A stretch of 53,639 bases of DNA from Paenibacillus sp. MZ04-78.2 (GTDB lineage: Bacteria; Bacillota; Bacilli; Paenibacillales; NBRC-103111), in the NCBI RefSeq assembly GCF_024213375.1, contig NZ_JANAVJ010000036.1, forward strand, positions 1-53,639. Direction: 5' to 3'. Each line of letters starts with the position of its first letter. The first letter of the stretch is position 1. The notes below the pieces were generated by a model that saw only the letters and a program-made list of their open reading frames with translations, was not told the origin of the DNA and did no database searches. Position numbers and translations under genes: made by a program. Shown here one piece after another: positions 16,509-24,501 of this stretch.

Positions 16509-16558
16509 CAAAAACCTCCGTTCCTTACGAGATGTCTGCTAGGAACCGGAGGTTTTTG
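16509..16558. terminator. Bidirectional terminator between rnz and tlp
   Basis: AAAAACCTCCG (16510-16520) pairs with CGGAGGTTTTT (16547-16557), extended inward by TTCC and GGAA. It serves the two convergent genes. Confidence 0.85.
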
Positions 16559-16584
16559 TATCATGTCCCGTTAACGGGCTGCAA

Positions 16585-16806
16585 TTATTGTTGATTTTCG
16601 GCTTCGTCCTTAATTTCCGAACGGAAGGCATTCAAGCTTTCGTGGCGGCGTTCGTTTTTGGACTCGATGTGCTCCCGTTCCTGCGGGCTGATTTCATCAG
16701 CGTGCTCGCTCAAATAGTCTTCGGCTTCATTCATGTTTTCAATCGTGTGGTCGATGCTATTTTGCAAATGCTCCACGTTGTCGGCACGGTTGTCCGGTTT
16801 AGCCAT
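16585..16806 (-). CDS. tlp: Small acid-soluble spore protein Tlp
   Basis: Tlp is a thioredoxin-like small spore protein made in the forespore of Bacillales. The 73-residue product starts MAKPDNRADNVEHLQ and contains I-E-N-M-N-E-A-E-D and the conserved I-E-S-K-N-E-R-R-H-E-S-L, then F-R-S-E-I-K-D-E-A. The start at 16806 fits family length and has AAGGAG upstream; longer frames would add 36 residues of unrelated sequence. A sigma-G promoter is expected from the family, but I could not place one with confidence. Confidence 0.92.
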   Translation of the reverse strand: MAKPDNRADNVEHLQNSIDHTIENMNEAEDYLSEHADEISPQEREHIESKNERRHESLNAFRSEIKDEAENQQ

Positions 16807-16963
16807 AGTCCCATCGAACTCCTTTATTGTAAAAGTAAGGCGCTTGGATAGCGCGCCATCTTTACGGTGCCACTGTCCGTGTCGGAATATGCATGAAAGC
16901 ATCAACTTTGGCATACTAGCGGAAACGGGCTGATATTTTTGGGGAGAGGGGAGGCGGCTCCTG

Positions 16964-17335
16964 ATGCGCGGCTTTGCTATCTTGCTCGGTTTTTATTTGC
17001 TGGGAACGATTCTGCAGTTCGGCTTAAACCTTCCGCTTCCGGCTAACGTCATCGGTTTGATTTTGTTTACGGCCAGTTTGTTTCTTAAGTGGATCAAGGT
17101 GGAATGGGTAGAGGAGGCTGGCAGCTTCTTGATCAAGCATATGCTGCTGCTCTTTGCGCCGATTGTCGTGGGAACGATGGTGTTTTTTTCTTGGATTGGG
17201 GAGCAGGCGGTGACCATCCTGGTGAGCTTGTTTGCCAGCACGTTCGGGGTGCTGCTTGTGACAGGCTGGACGGCTAAGCTCCTTGGCGGCGGACGCGCAC
17301 GGAAGGAGGGGGATGGTCGTCATGACGTTCCGTGA
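16964..17335 (+). CDS. lrgA: Holin-like LrgA/CidA family protein
   Basis: LrgA/CidA proteins are small membrane proteins that oligomerise like holins and influence murein hydrolase export and overflow metabolism. The 123-residue protein has four hydrophobic segments: near 3-19, around L-P-A-N-V-I-G-L-I-L-F near 27-40, L-L-L-F-A-P-I-V-V-G near 60-75, and V-T-I-L-V-S-L-F-A near 84-105. It also has the family motif P-x-x-V-I-G-L. GGAGG is well placed before ATG 16964. It overlaps lrgB by 14 bases, so the two are translationally coupled. Whether it is LrgA or CidA cannot be told. Confidence 0.9.
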   Translation: MRGFAILLGFYLLGTILQFGLNLPLPANVIGLILFTASLFLKWIKVEWVEEAGSFLIKHMLLLFAPIVVGTMVFFSWIGEQAVTILVSLFASTFGVLLVTGWTAKLLGGGRARKEGDGRHDVP

Positions 17336-18014
17336 ATGGACGGAGCAACCGCTGTTCGGCATCGCTCTGACGGTGCTGGCTTATGTGTTTGCGCTTGCGT
17401 TGCAGCAGCGCTGGAAAGCGCTTCATCCGTTGTTGACATGCTCGGTGCTTGTGATTGCCTTCCTGCTCGCGACGAATGTGCCCTACGAAGCGTACCGAAA
17501 AGGCGGGGACTATATTGTGTTTCTGCTCGGTCCCGCGACGGTAGCGCTCGGTATCCCGCTGTACAAAAACGCGCAGCGCATCCGCAATGCCCTGCTGCCG
17601 ATTGCTGCGGGCATTACTGCGGGTTCAATCAGCGCGCTGCTGCTGGCTGCCGGACTCGTCTGGGGGCTCGGAGGTAGTCGCGAGCTGCTTGTGACCATGA
17701 TGCCCAAATCGGTCACTTCGCCGATTGCGCTTGAGATTTCCCGGCAAGCGGGAGGGATTCCCGAGCTGACCGCCGTGCTGACCGTTCTGACCGGCCTGAT
17801 CGGAAGCATGCTCGGACCGGGGCTGCTGCGGCTGGCAGGCGTGTGCGACGACATCTCGATTGGCACCGCCATCGGCACTTCGTCGCACGGTATCGGCACG
17901 GCGCGGATCATCCGCGATTCGGAGCTGGCGGGCAGCGTCAGCGGCTTTGCGATGGGCGCTGCGGCGATTTTGACATCGTTGCTTTTTATTCCGCTGTATT
18001 GGTGGTTGCGGTGA
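17322..18014 (+). CDS. lrgB: LrgB/CidB family membrane protein
   Basis: This is the partner of the holin-like protein, with 230 residues and about six hydrophobic helices. Family motifs seen are L-L-G-P-A-T-V-A-L, the conserved P-K-S-V-T-S-P-I-A, and the C-terminal G-T-S-S-H-G-I-G-T-A-R. The start at 17322 (MTFREW) has GGAGGGGG eight bases upstream. Related plastid LrgAB proteins carry glycolate and glycerate, and bacterial members have been linked to pyruvate uptake; which applies here is unknown. A terminator follows 50 bases after the stop. No LytSR-type regulator is adjacent. Confidence 0.92.
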   Translation: MTFREWTEQPLFGIALTVLAYVFALALQQRWKALHPLLTCSVLVIAFLLATNVPYEAYRKGGDYIVFLLGPATVALGIPLYKNAQRIRNALLPIAAGITAGSISALLLAAGLVWGLGGSRELLVTMMPKSVTSPIALEISRQAGGIPELTAVLTVLTGLIGSMLGPGLLRLAGVCDDISIGTAIGTSSHGIGTARIIRDSELAGSVSGFAMGAAAILTSLLFIPLYWWLR

Positions 18015-18064
18015 CGCTTCAATTCGCATTGCTGAAGAAAATAGAGTGTCTTTCCATGATGCAG

Positions 18065-18090
18065 CCGTTCTGCCGAACGGTTCCTTTTTT
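18065..18090 (+). terminator. Terminator after lrgB
   Basis: CCGTTC (18065-18070) pairs with GAACGG (18075-18080) around a four-base loop, followed by TTCCTTTTTT. Confidence 0.8.
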
Positions 18091-18253
18091 GTGTCGGACA
18101 ATCGGATAAGGATAAGCCGGGCGAAGCCTAGCCCACAAAATGCTGTACTATCGTTCCATAATTGGCAAATATGATTTTGTCCCGAGGTATGAATAAAAAA
18201 CGATCGGGTTAAAATAGTTCCAGTATACAACCAAGCATGGGGAGGTTGACGGA

Positions 18254-18469
18254 ATGGATTTTACAAGCCAGGATATCGCCGTGATCGAGCAGGCGCTGCA
18301 GCTTGCCATTCGGTCGCAATCAAGCGGCGCCAAGGCCCAGCCATTTCAGGAAGTGCTGGGCAAGCTCCAGGCGAGCGCGAACGCGGCCATGAACTCAGCT
18401 TTGATTCATAAGGTGTCTATGCATGATGGCATAAGGTTCGACTACGACGATTCCTCCGATGTGCTTTAA
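18254..18469 (+). CDS. Small hypothetical protein
   Basis: I do not recognise this 71-residue protein. It has one long predicted amphipathic helix region (Q-D-I-A-V-I-E-Q-A-L-Q-L-A-I) and an acidic C terminus (D-Y-D-D-S-S-D-V-L). It has no signal peptide or membrane segment. GGGGAGG lies eight bases before ATG 18254, which is strong support that it is a real gene. It is monocistronic between lrgB and the repair genes, with a promoter not confidently located. Confidence 0.7.
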   Translation: MDFTSQDIAVIEQALQLAIRSQSSGAKAQPFQEVLGKLQASANAAMNSALIHKVSMHDGIRFDYDDSSDVL

Positions 18470-18766
18470 GTTGATCCGCGCGTATAGAGCGATCGGAACC
18501 CCGCCAGTCCGATGAGCGGCAGGCCAAGGCTTTTCTGCTCGACTGCCGCTTGCCGGTTTCATCAGAGATTATTCTCCACTATAATTACATCGCATCAAGC
18601 CAACCTTCATAGAAAGTATCACTATTCCTTCAAAATCGAACTGCCCCCTTTTACACGACTCTATAACGAAAAACTTTCCCGGGAAAGCGCAGGTTACGAC
18701 ATGCTTTCTTCAAGTTTAACACCGCTTAGGCGCGTCATTCCGATTCCGTTCCGCTAAGAAAAGAGA
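18470..18766. other. Intergenic region before mrfA
   Basis: The stretch holds no supported gene. An 81-codon frame at 18512-18757 has no ribosome site and an unlikely composition. Structures seen are GCGGCAG (18516-18522) pairing with CTGCCGC (18543-18549), possibly a weak terminator for the small gene, and a perfect 14-bp palindrome CTTTCCCGGGAAAG at 18674-18687. The latter may be a protein-binding site. Confidence 0.45.
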
Positions 18767-18795
18767 TTGTCACACGAACATGCATTCGATATAAT
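18767..18795 (+). promoter_or_regulatory. mrfA promoter
   Basis: TTGTCA (18767-18772), exactly 17 bases and TATAAT (18790-18795) form a strong sigma-A promoter 34 bases upstream of the mrfA start. A LexA-like box fills the spacer. Confidence 0.85.
18775..18788. promoter_or_regulatory. Probable LexA (SOS) box in the mrfA promoter
   Basis: CGAACATGCATTCG matches CGAAC-N4-GTTCG at nine of ten defined positions and is located in the promoter spacer just as SOS box 2 is in the yneA promoter. This predicts damage-inducible mrfAB. The match is seen; the regulation is inference. Confidence 0.65.
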
Positions 18796-18829
18796 GAAAG
18801 GAACGTTACCGTCAAAAGGAGTTGCACTT

Positions 18830-21115
18830 ATGAACCGTTTGACCGGCAAGGTTTCTTCCATCGAAGAAATGATCGATTTGATCCGCTCGTCGTCCGAGCT
18901 GATGTCCCAGGTGACTTACTGGCATACGATTCCGCCGCGGGAAGGGCGGTACGAGTTATTCCCTGAAGGCCTGCACGCCGGGCTGCGGGAAGCATTGCTC
19001 GCCCGGGGCATCGGACAATTATATACGCATCAAGCCCAATCGTTCCGCGAAGTAAGCGCGGGGCGGCACGTCGTGACCGTGACCCCGACCGCCTCGGGCA
19101 AGACGCTGTGCTACAACCTGCCGGTGCTGGAGGGCATATTGCAAGACGAGAGCGCGCGTGCGCTCTATTTGTTTCCGACCAAAGCGCTCGCACAAGACCA
19201 GGTGGCCGAGCTTCAAGAGCTGGCGAATATCATGGGCGCGGATATCAAAACCCACACCTACGATGGGGATACGCCACCGACCGTACGCCAAGCCATTCGC
19301 AATGCCGGGCACATCGTCGTGACGAACCCGGATATGCTGCACTCCGCGATTTTGCCGCATCACACGAAATGGGTAAAGCTGTTTGAGAATATAAAGTTTA
19401 TTGTTATTGACGAGGTTCACTCTTACCGCGGCGTGTTCGGCAGTCATGTGGCTAACGTGATTCGGCGGCTTAAGCGGATTTGCCGTTTTTACGGCTCGAA
19501 TCCGCAGTTTATTTGCGCTTCGGCGACGATCGACAATCCGAAGGAGCATACGGAGCGGCTGATTGGGGAGAGCGTATCCCTTGTCAACGATAACGGTGCG
19601 CCCGCGGGAGAGAAGCACTTTGTCTTCTACAATCCTCCCGTCGTTAATCAGCAGCTTGGTATCCGTAAAAGCAGCGTGCTGGAGACGAGGAAAATCGCTG
19701 CGATGCTGCTGCGCCAAGGTATACAAACGATCGTTTTCGCACGGAGCCGTGTACGGGTCGAAATTTTGCTTACGTATTTGCAGGAGTTGGTCGCTCACGA
19801 GTTAGGCACGAAATCGATCCGCGGTTATCGCGGCGGGTACCTGCCCAAGCTGCGGCGCGAAATCGAGCGGGGGCTGCGCAGCGGAGAGATCCGCGGCGTC
19901 GTTAGCACAAACGCGCTGGAGCTCGGGATCGATATCGGGCAGCTGCAGGCGTGCGTGTTGAACGGCTATCCCGGCACGATCGCGAGCACGTGGCAGCAGT
20001 CGGGCCGCGCCGGGAGGCGGCAGGAAAGCTCCGTTACGTTTCTCGTGGCGAGCAGCAATCCGCTGGATCAATATATGATCCAGAACCCCCGATTTTTTTT
20101 CGAGCGTCCGCCGGAGCGGGCGCTGATCGAGCCGGACAACCTTATTATCTTGGTCGACCATGTCAAATGCGCCGCCTACGAGCTGCCGTTTGAAGAGAAC
20201 GAACAATACGGCGGCGAGTCGCTGCATGATATTTTGGAGTTTTTGACGGAGGAACGCATATTGCACCGGGTCAAAAACAGGTGGCATTGGATGGAGCAGT
20301 CGTTTCCGGCGCACGATATCAGCTTGCGATCGGCCGCACAGGAAAATTTCATTATCATCGATATGACGAAGGGCGCCCGGGTTATCGGCGAAGTGGACCG
20401 GTTCAGTGCGCCGACGATGATTCACGAGGAAGCGATCTATATTCACGAGGGCGTGCAATATCAGGTGGAGAAGCTCGATTACGAGGAGAAGAAGGCTTAC
20501 ATACGCGAGGTCGACGTCGATTATTTCACGGACGCCAGCCTGGCCGTCCAGTTGAAGGTGCTGCATGTGCACCGGGAGGCGATTGACCGGGGGCTCAAGC
20601 GGCAGTTCGGCGAAGTGACCGTGAACGCGAAGGCGACGATTTTCAAAAAAATCAAGCTGCGGACTCACGAGAATATCGGATCGGGGCCGATTCATCTGCC
20701 GGAGGAGGAACTGCATACGAGCTCTTACTGGTTCACGTTCGACGACGAGATTGCCGCGGGCATGGCGGGGAACGATATGCAGTTTGCGCTGCTGGGGCTG
20801 GCGAACGTGCTTGTGCATATCGCGCCGCTTTATTTGATGTGCGATCCGCATGACATCCGCGTCGTTCCGCAGGTGAAGGCGGTGCATAACAAGCAGCCTA
20901 CGATATTTTTCTATGACCGTTACCCGGGCGGCGTTGGGCTTAGCGAGCGGCTGTACGAAGTGCATGGGGAACTGCTCGCCGAAGCGCAGCGCCTGATTTC
21001 GTCTTGTGGCTGCTTGAGCGGCTGTCCGGCCTGTGTCGGGCCGATTGAAGAAGTCGGGCTGACCGGAAAGCAGCTGTCGCTCGGGCTGCTGAAGCAGTTG
21101 GAGGCCTCGCGATGA
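18830..21115 (+). CDS. mrfA: Superfamily 2 DNA helicase MrfA (YprA)
   Basis: In B. subtilis MrfA acts with the nuclease MrfB to remove mitomycin C adducts independently of UvrABC. The 761-residue protein has Walker A in T-P-T-A-S-G-K-T, DEVH as the Walker B box in I-V-I-D-E-V-H-S, S-A-T in motif III and the motif VI region Q-Q-S-G-R-A-G-R-R. The C-terminal MrfA-type domain ends with four cysteines in C-G-C-L-S-G-C-P-A-C, probably binding zinc. Start ATG 18830 follows AAAAGGAG; an upstream in-frame ATG overlaps the promoter. It overlaps mrfB by four bases (ATGA). Confidence 0.93.
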   Translation: MNRLTGKVSSIEEMIDLIRSSSELMSQVTYWHTIPPREGRYELFPEGLHAGLREALLARGIGQLYTHQAQSFREVSAGRHVVTVTPTASGKTLCYNLPVLEGILQDESARALYLFPTKALAQDQVAELQELANIMGADIKTHTYDGDTPPTVRQAIRNAGHIVVTNPDMLHSAILPHHTKWVKLFENIKFIVIDEVHSYRGVFGSHVANVIRRLKRICRFYGSNPQFICASATIDNPKEHTERLIGESVSLVNDNGAPAGEKHFVFYNPPVVNQQLGIRKSSVLETRKIAAMLLRQGIQTIVFARSRVRVEILLTYLQELVAHELGTKSIRGYRGGYLPKLRREIERGLRSGEIRGVVSTNALELGIDIGQLQACVLNGYPGTIASTWQQSGRAGRRQESSVTFLVASSNPLDQYMIQNPRFFFERPPERALIEPDNLIILVDHVKCAAYELPFEENEQYGGESLHDILEFLTEERILHRVKNRWHWMEQSFPAHDISLRSAAQENFIIIDMTKGARVIGEVDRFSAPTMIHEEAIYIHEGVQYQVEKLDYEEKKAYIREVDVDYFTDASLAVQLKVLHVHREAIDRGLKRQFGEVTVNAKATIFKKIKLRTHENIGSGPIHLPEEELHTSSYWFTFDDEIAAGMAGNDMQFALLGLANVLVHIAPLYLMCDPHDIRVVPQVKAVHNKQPTIFFYDRYPGGVGLSERLYEVHGELLAEAQRLISSCGCLSGCPACVGPIEEVGLTGKQLSLGLLKQLEASR

Positions 21116-22767
21116 GCTCGCTCAAGGAAAGGCTGCTGCGGCATAAAAAGTCGATAGCGGGTACGCAGGAACGCGAGGAAGAAGTCAAGATTCTAATGCC
21201 TGCGGGAGAGGAGCCACTTGGGGCGGCAGAAGAGGGCCAGGCGGCTCACGGTGAGAGTAAACCGGAGTCTGCGGCGGAATTTGACGAATGGTCGGTTGTC
21301 GGCGCGGCCATGGAGCATACGGAGTGGGGCGATTTCGTGATCCGCCGCCGTACGTATGAAGCAGGGTTCCGTCACGGGCAGTATGAGCTTGGCCGTTTAT
21401 CATCCTGCGCGGAGGAGCTGTTCGCGCTGCTGGAGCCGGCGGCAGGCAATGCGGCGGCGAACCGTTCGGCCGCTCCGTTCCATGAACGGCTGCTCTTTCT
21501 GGATACCGAGACGACTGGGCTGGGGCATGGGGCAGGCAACGTGCCGTTTATGGTCGGAGTCGGATTTTACCAAGGCGATCAATATCATATCGAGCAGATG
21601 CTGATCCGGCACCCCGGCGAAGAGTCGGCGATGCTGGCCTATCTGGAGCAAAAGCTTGCGGCGCATCCGGTGTTAATCTCGTATAACGGCAAATCGTTCG
21701 ATTGGCCGATTGTTAAAAACCGCTATATCATGAACCGGATGGAGCTGGCCGCCGAGCCCTCGGGGCACATCGATTTTTTGCATCCGTCCCGCAGCTTGTG
21801 GAAGCATACGCTGCCTTCCTGCCGACTAGGCAAAGTAGAGGAGGAACGGCTTGGCGTCCGGCGCGAAGAAGATGTGCCGGGCTCGCTTGCGCCGACGCTC
21901 TATTTTCAATATTTGGCGCAGCGCGACCCTTCCGTTTTGGAAGGCGTGTTCGTGCATAACGAGCTGGACGTACTAACGTTAGCTGGCTTGGCCGTTCATT
22001 TTGCCTGCTTGCTGAACGGTTCGTATGATTGGTCCCGCGCGAGGTTGTTCGGTTTAGAGGAGTGCTTTCGGCTCGGCCTATGGCTCGATAAAATCGGTCG
22101 AGGCGGCATGGCTGACACGGTAATGAATGCGCTGGCCGAAGAGCTTCTCACTGTGGACGAACTTGCTTCTGAGGAACCGTGCCTGCTGCCGCTTGCGCAA
22201 TTTTGCAAGCGCCGGGGGCGCTTTACGCAAGCCTGCTCGCTCTGGAGCCGGTATATCGCCCTGAAGGGCGGTCGGGCTACGGCTTCGCTGGAGCCGTATA
22301 TCGAGTTGTCCATGTACTACGAGCATAAGGAAAAACAGTGGGAGCGCGCTCTCGCCTATGCGCAGGAAGCGCTGGACCATCTTTGGCGGCGAGATGCCTT
22401 GAAGCGGAGCGGGGAGCGCAACTCGATCGCACATGGTGGCAAGCGTATGAGGGAAAAAGAGGAGCGGGAGGAGGATGCCGAAGCCGTCAGTCTGCGCAAG
22501 CGAATCGAACGGCTGCGGCGGAAAGCGTCCTCATCCGTAAGTGCGACGCGTGCTACAGGTGCTGTTGAGCAAGAAGCGTCCGATTCGCTACTGCCGACAC
22601 AATCAAGCGCCCGGATACGGGCAAAGCTTTCCACCGGGGCAGTTGGTCAAGCACCGGCATCAGCTCCGCTACAGGGGGCAGCGTCTGCGGTATCCCGTGT
22701 TCCTCAATCCACAAGAAAAAGAAAGTCCGGCCTGTCTGCGGTGGAACAGCTTTCTATGCCGCTGTAA
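21112..22767 (+). CDS. mrfB: DEDD-type exonuclease MrfB (YprB)
   Basis: MrfB is the nuclease partner of MrfA. The RNase H-like exonuclease core starts near residue 125 with the first catalytic acids in L-F-L-D-T-E-T-T-G-L, followed by L-I-S-Y-N-G-K-S-F-D-W-P and V-H-N-E-L-D-V-L-T-L, which hold the later acids. Helical repeats resembling TPRs follow. The protein is 551 residues, longer than the roughly 413 I recall for B. subtilis YprB. The last 115 residues are arginine-, serine- and alanine-rich low-complexity sequence. The start overlaps the mrfA stop, giving translational coupling. Confidence 0.9.
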   Translation: MSSLKERLLRHKKSIAGTQEREEEVKILMPAGEEPLGAAEEGQAAHGESKPESAAEFDEWSVVGAAMEHTEWGDFVIRRRTYEAGFRHGQYELGRLSSCAEELFALLEPAAGNAAANRSAAPFHERLLFLDTETTGLGHGAGNVPFMVGVGFYQGDQYHIEQMLIRHPGEESAMLAYLEQKLAAHPVLISYNGKSFDWPIVKNRYIMNRMELAAEPSGHIDFLHPSRSLWKHTLPSCRLGKVEEERLGVRREEDVPGSLAPTLYFQYLAQRDPSVLEGVFVHNELDVLTLAGLAVHFACLLNGSYDWSRARLFGLEECFRLGLWLDKIGRGGMADTVMNALAEELLTVDELASEEPCLLPLAQFCKRRGRFTQACSLWSRYIALKGGRATASLEPYIELSMYYEHKEKQWERALAYAQEALDHLWRRDALKRSGERNSIAHGGKRMREKEEREEDAEAVSLRKRIERLRRKASSSVSATRATGAVEQEASDSLLPTQSSARIRAKLSTGAVGQAPASAPLQGAASAVSRVPQSTRKRKSGLSAVEQLSMPL

Positions 22768-22829
22768 GTATAATTTCACTTCGGGGTGGAAATACATGGT
22801 AAGATCATGATCCGAAAGGAGCAATGACG

Positions 22830-23639
22830 ATGCCTGAGCTGCCCGAAATGGAAAATTACCGAAAGCTGCTAAGCGAGCGAATCATAGGCAGGACTGTGAC
22901 GGATACGGAAGTCACAAGAGAAAAATCGATTAATGTGACGCCCGAGCGATGGGCGCAGGAGCTGCTCGGTCACGCCGTTTCCCGCATTGACAGGCGAGCG
23001 AAGCATCTGCTGTTTCGGTTAACGACAGGCAACGTTCTGGTACTCCATTTAATGCTCGGAGGCATGATGTTCTACGGCAGGGCAGAGGAAAAGCCCGACC
23101 GGTCCGTTCAGGTGCGGCTCGGCTTCGGAGATCGTCACTTGTTTTTTATCGGGCTGCGGCTTGGTTATTTGCATCTCCATACTCCGTCGGAAGTTGATGA
23201 GCTGATGAATAAGCTCGGTCCCGAGCCATTCGATCCGGGGCTGACGCCCGACCGTTTCGCCGAGCGTCTGCGTGCAAAAACGGGTACGCTCAAAAGCAGT
23301 CTCGTCGATCAAAGCGTCTTTGCGGGCATCGGCAACTGCTACAGCGATGAAATCTGCTATCATGCCGGTCTCCTGCCGTCCCGGCGTCCCAGTGCGCTCT
23401 CCGATGAAGAGCTTCGCCGCTTATTCCACTCCATGCGCGAAGTGCTGACGGAAGCGACGCAAGGCGGCGGGTACATGGAAATGCCGCTATTCGTCGGCGA
23501 TTCGCTTACAGGCGGCTTTGACAGCCGCTGCCGGGTTTACGACCGCGAAGGAGAACCGTGCTTGCGCTGCGGCAGCCTGATTGCCAGACGCGATGTCTCG
23601 TCCAAGAAATCGTTTTGCTGTCTGGTCTGTCAGAGGTGA
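22830..23639 (+). CDS. Fpg/Nei-family DNA glycosylase
   Basis: Fpg/Nei enzymes excise oxidised bases and nick the abasic site. The start is set at ATG 22830 so that the mature chain begins with the catalytic proline (M-P-E-L-P-E-M-E). The conserved lysine is in R-R-A-K-H-L-L-F, the helix-two-turn-helix region is G-I-G-N-C-Y-S-D-E, and the C-terminal zinc finger is C-L-R-C and C-L-V-C-Q. Compared with classical MutM, the R-R-F-G intercalation loop is changed (L-R-L-G-Y), so this is a divergent subgroup and 8-oxoguanine specificity is unproven. It lies 62 bases after mrfB in a repair cluster. Confidence 0.88.
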   Translation: MPELPEMENYRKLLSERIIGRTVTDTEVTREKSINVTPERWAQELLGHAVSRIDRRAKHLLFRLTTGNVLVLHLMLGGMMFYGRAEEKPDRSVQVRLGFGDRHLFFIGLRLGYLHLHTPSEVDELMNKLGPEPFDPGLTPDRFAERLRAKTGTLKSSLVDQSVFAGIGNCYSDEICYHAGLLPSRRPSALSDEELRRLFHSMREVLTEATQGGGYMEMPLFVGDSLTGGFDSRCRVYDREGEPCLRCGSLIARRDVSSKKSFCCLVCQR

Positions 23640-23652
23640 GGGGGCGTTGACC

Positions 23653-24501
23653 ATGCGTTTCGGCTGCCATATCAGTATTCGGGGCGGTTATGCGGAAGCA
23701 GCAAAGACAGCGGTAAAGCTAGGAGCCCAGTCGTTCCAATATTTCCCCAAAAATCCGCGAAGCCTGACCGTTAAGTCGTTCAACCGCCAGGACGCCGAGC
23801 AGTGCGCCCGGTTTTGCCGCGAGAACAGCCTGCTCAGCATCGCTCACACCCCTTATCCGACCAATCTTGCCGTAGGCCCGGGCGAGCTGCGGCAGGCGAC
23901 GATCGCCTCGCTTCGCAACGATCTTGAGATTGCAGATGCGTGCGGCTCGGTTGGCGTGGTGGTCCATTTTGGCAAATATAAAGGGGAAGACCCGTTACAA
24001 GGCTATAAAAATATTATACAATGTATGAATGAAGCGCTTGCCGGCTATACGGGCCGTTCGCTGCTGCTGATCGAGAATCAGGCGGGCGAAGGAACCTCCA
24101 TGGGGACGACGCTTGAGGAACTGGTGCAGGTGCGGAATCTTTGCGCTTTTCCGGGGCTTGTCGGCTTTTGCCTCGACACGTGCCATGCTTTTGCCTCAGG
24201 TTTATGGCCCTCCTTCAAGGACGGGTGGCCGGAGCTGGAGCGGCATGCGGCAGCGACCGGTTATTTGCAGCATCTTCGGGCGATTCATCTGAACGATTCC
24301 GTGTATCCGCGTGGCGCGCATAAAGATCGGCATGCCATGATCGGCCGGGGCGAAATCGGGGAAGCCAGGTTCGCTTCGCTGCTGCGCTCGACTGCGCTCA
24401 AGTCGATGCCGGACCTTCCGATGGTGCTGGAAACGCCTGTCCTGCGGGGGAGTACGCACGCTTCTGAAATTCGATATGTCAAGGAGCTGAGCGAAGGGTG
24501 A
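23653..24501 (+). CDS. nfo: Endonuclease IV-type AP endonuclease
   Basis: Endonuclease IV cuts 5' of abasic sites during base-excision repair. The 282-residue TIM-barrel protein shows the zinc-binding motifs of the family: F-G-C-H-I-S-I at the N terminus, V-V-V-H-F-G, L-L-I-E-N-Q-A-G, C-L-D-T-C-H-A-F, I-H-L-N-D-S and the HxH-containing D-R-H-A-M-I-G-R-G-E-I-G. ATG 23653 has GAGGGGGCG upstream; the longer frame would run into the glycosylase gene. It follows the Fpg/Nei gene by 13 bases, so glycosylase and AP endonuclease are probably made together. The last codon overlaps the next start (GTGA). Confidence 0.93.
   Translation: MRFGCHISIRGGYAEAAKTAVKLGAQSFQYFPKNPRSLTVKSFNRQDAEQCARFCRENSLLSIAHTPYPTNLAVGPGELRQATIASLRNDLEIADACGSVGVVVHFGKYKGEDPLQGYKNIIQCMNEALAGYTGRSLLLIENQAGEGTSMGTTLEELVQVRNLCAFPGLVGFCLDTCHAFASGLWPSFKDGWPELERHAAATGYLQHLRAIHLNDSVYPRGAHKDRHAMIGRGEIGEARFASLLRSTALKSMPDLPMVLETPVLRGSTHASEIRYVKELSEG

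Noticed and set aside
18512..18757. An 81-codon ORF between the small gene and mrfA
   Set aside because: There is no ribosome site, the composition is unlike the neighbours and no motif is seen.
19802..20965. A 387-codon ORF antisense to mrfA
   Set aside because: MrfA is a full-length helicase with all motifs on the plus strand. The antisense frame has no start signal and no motif.
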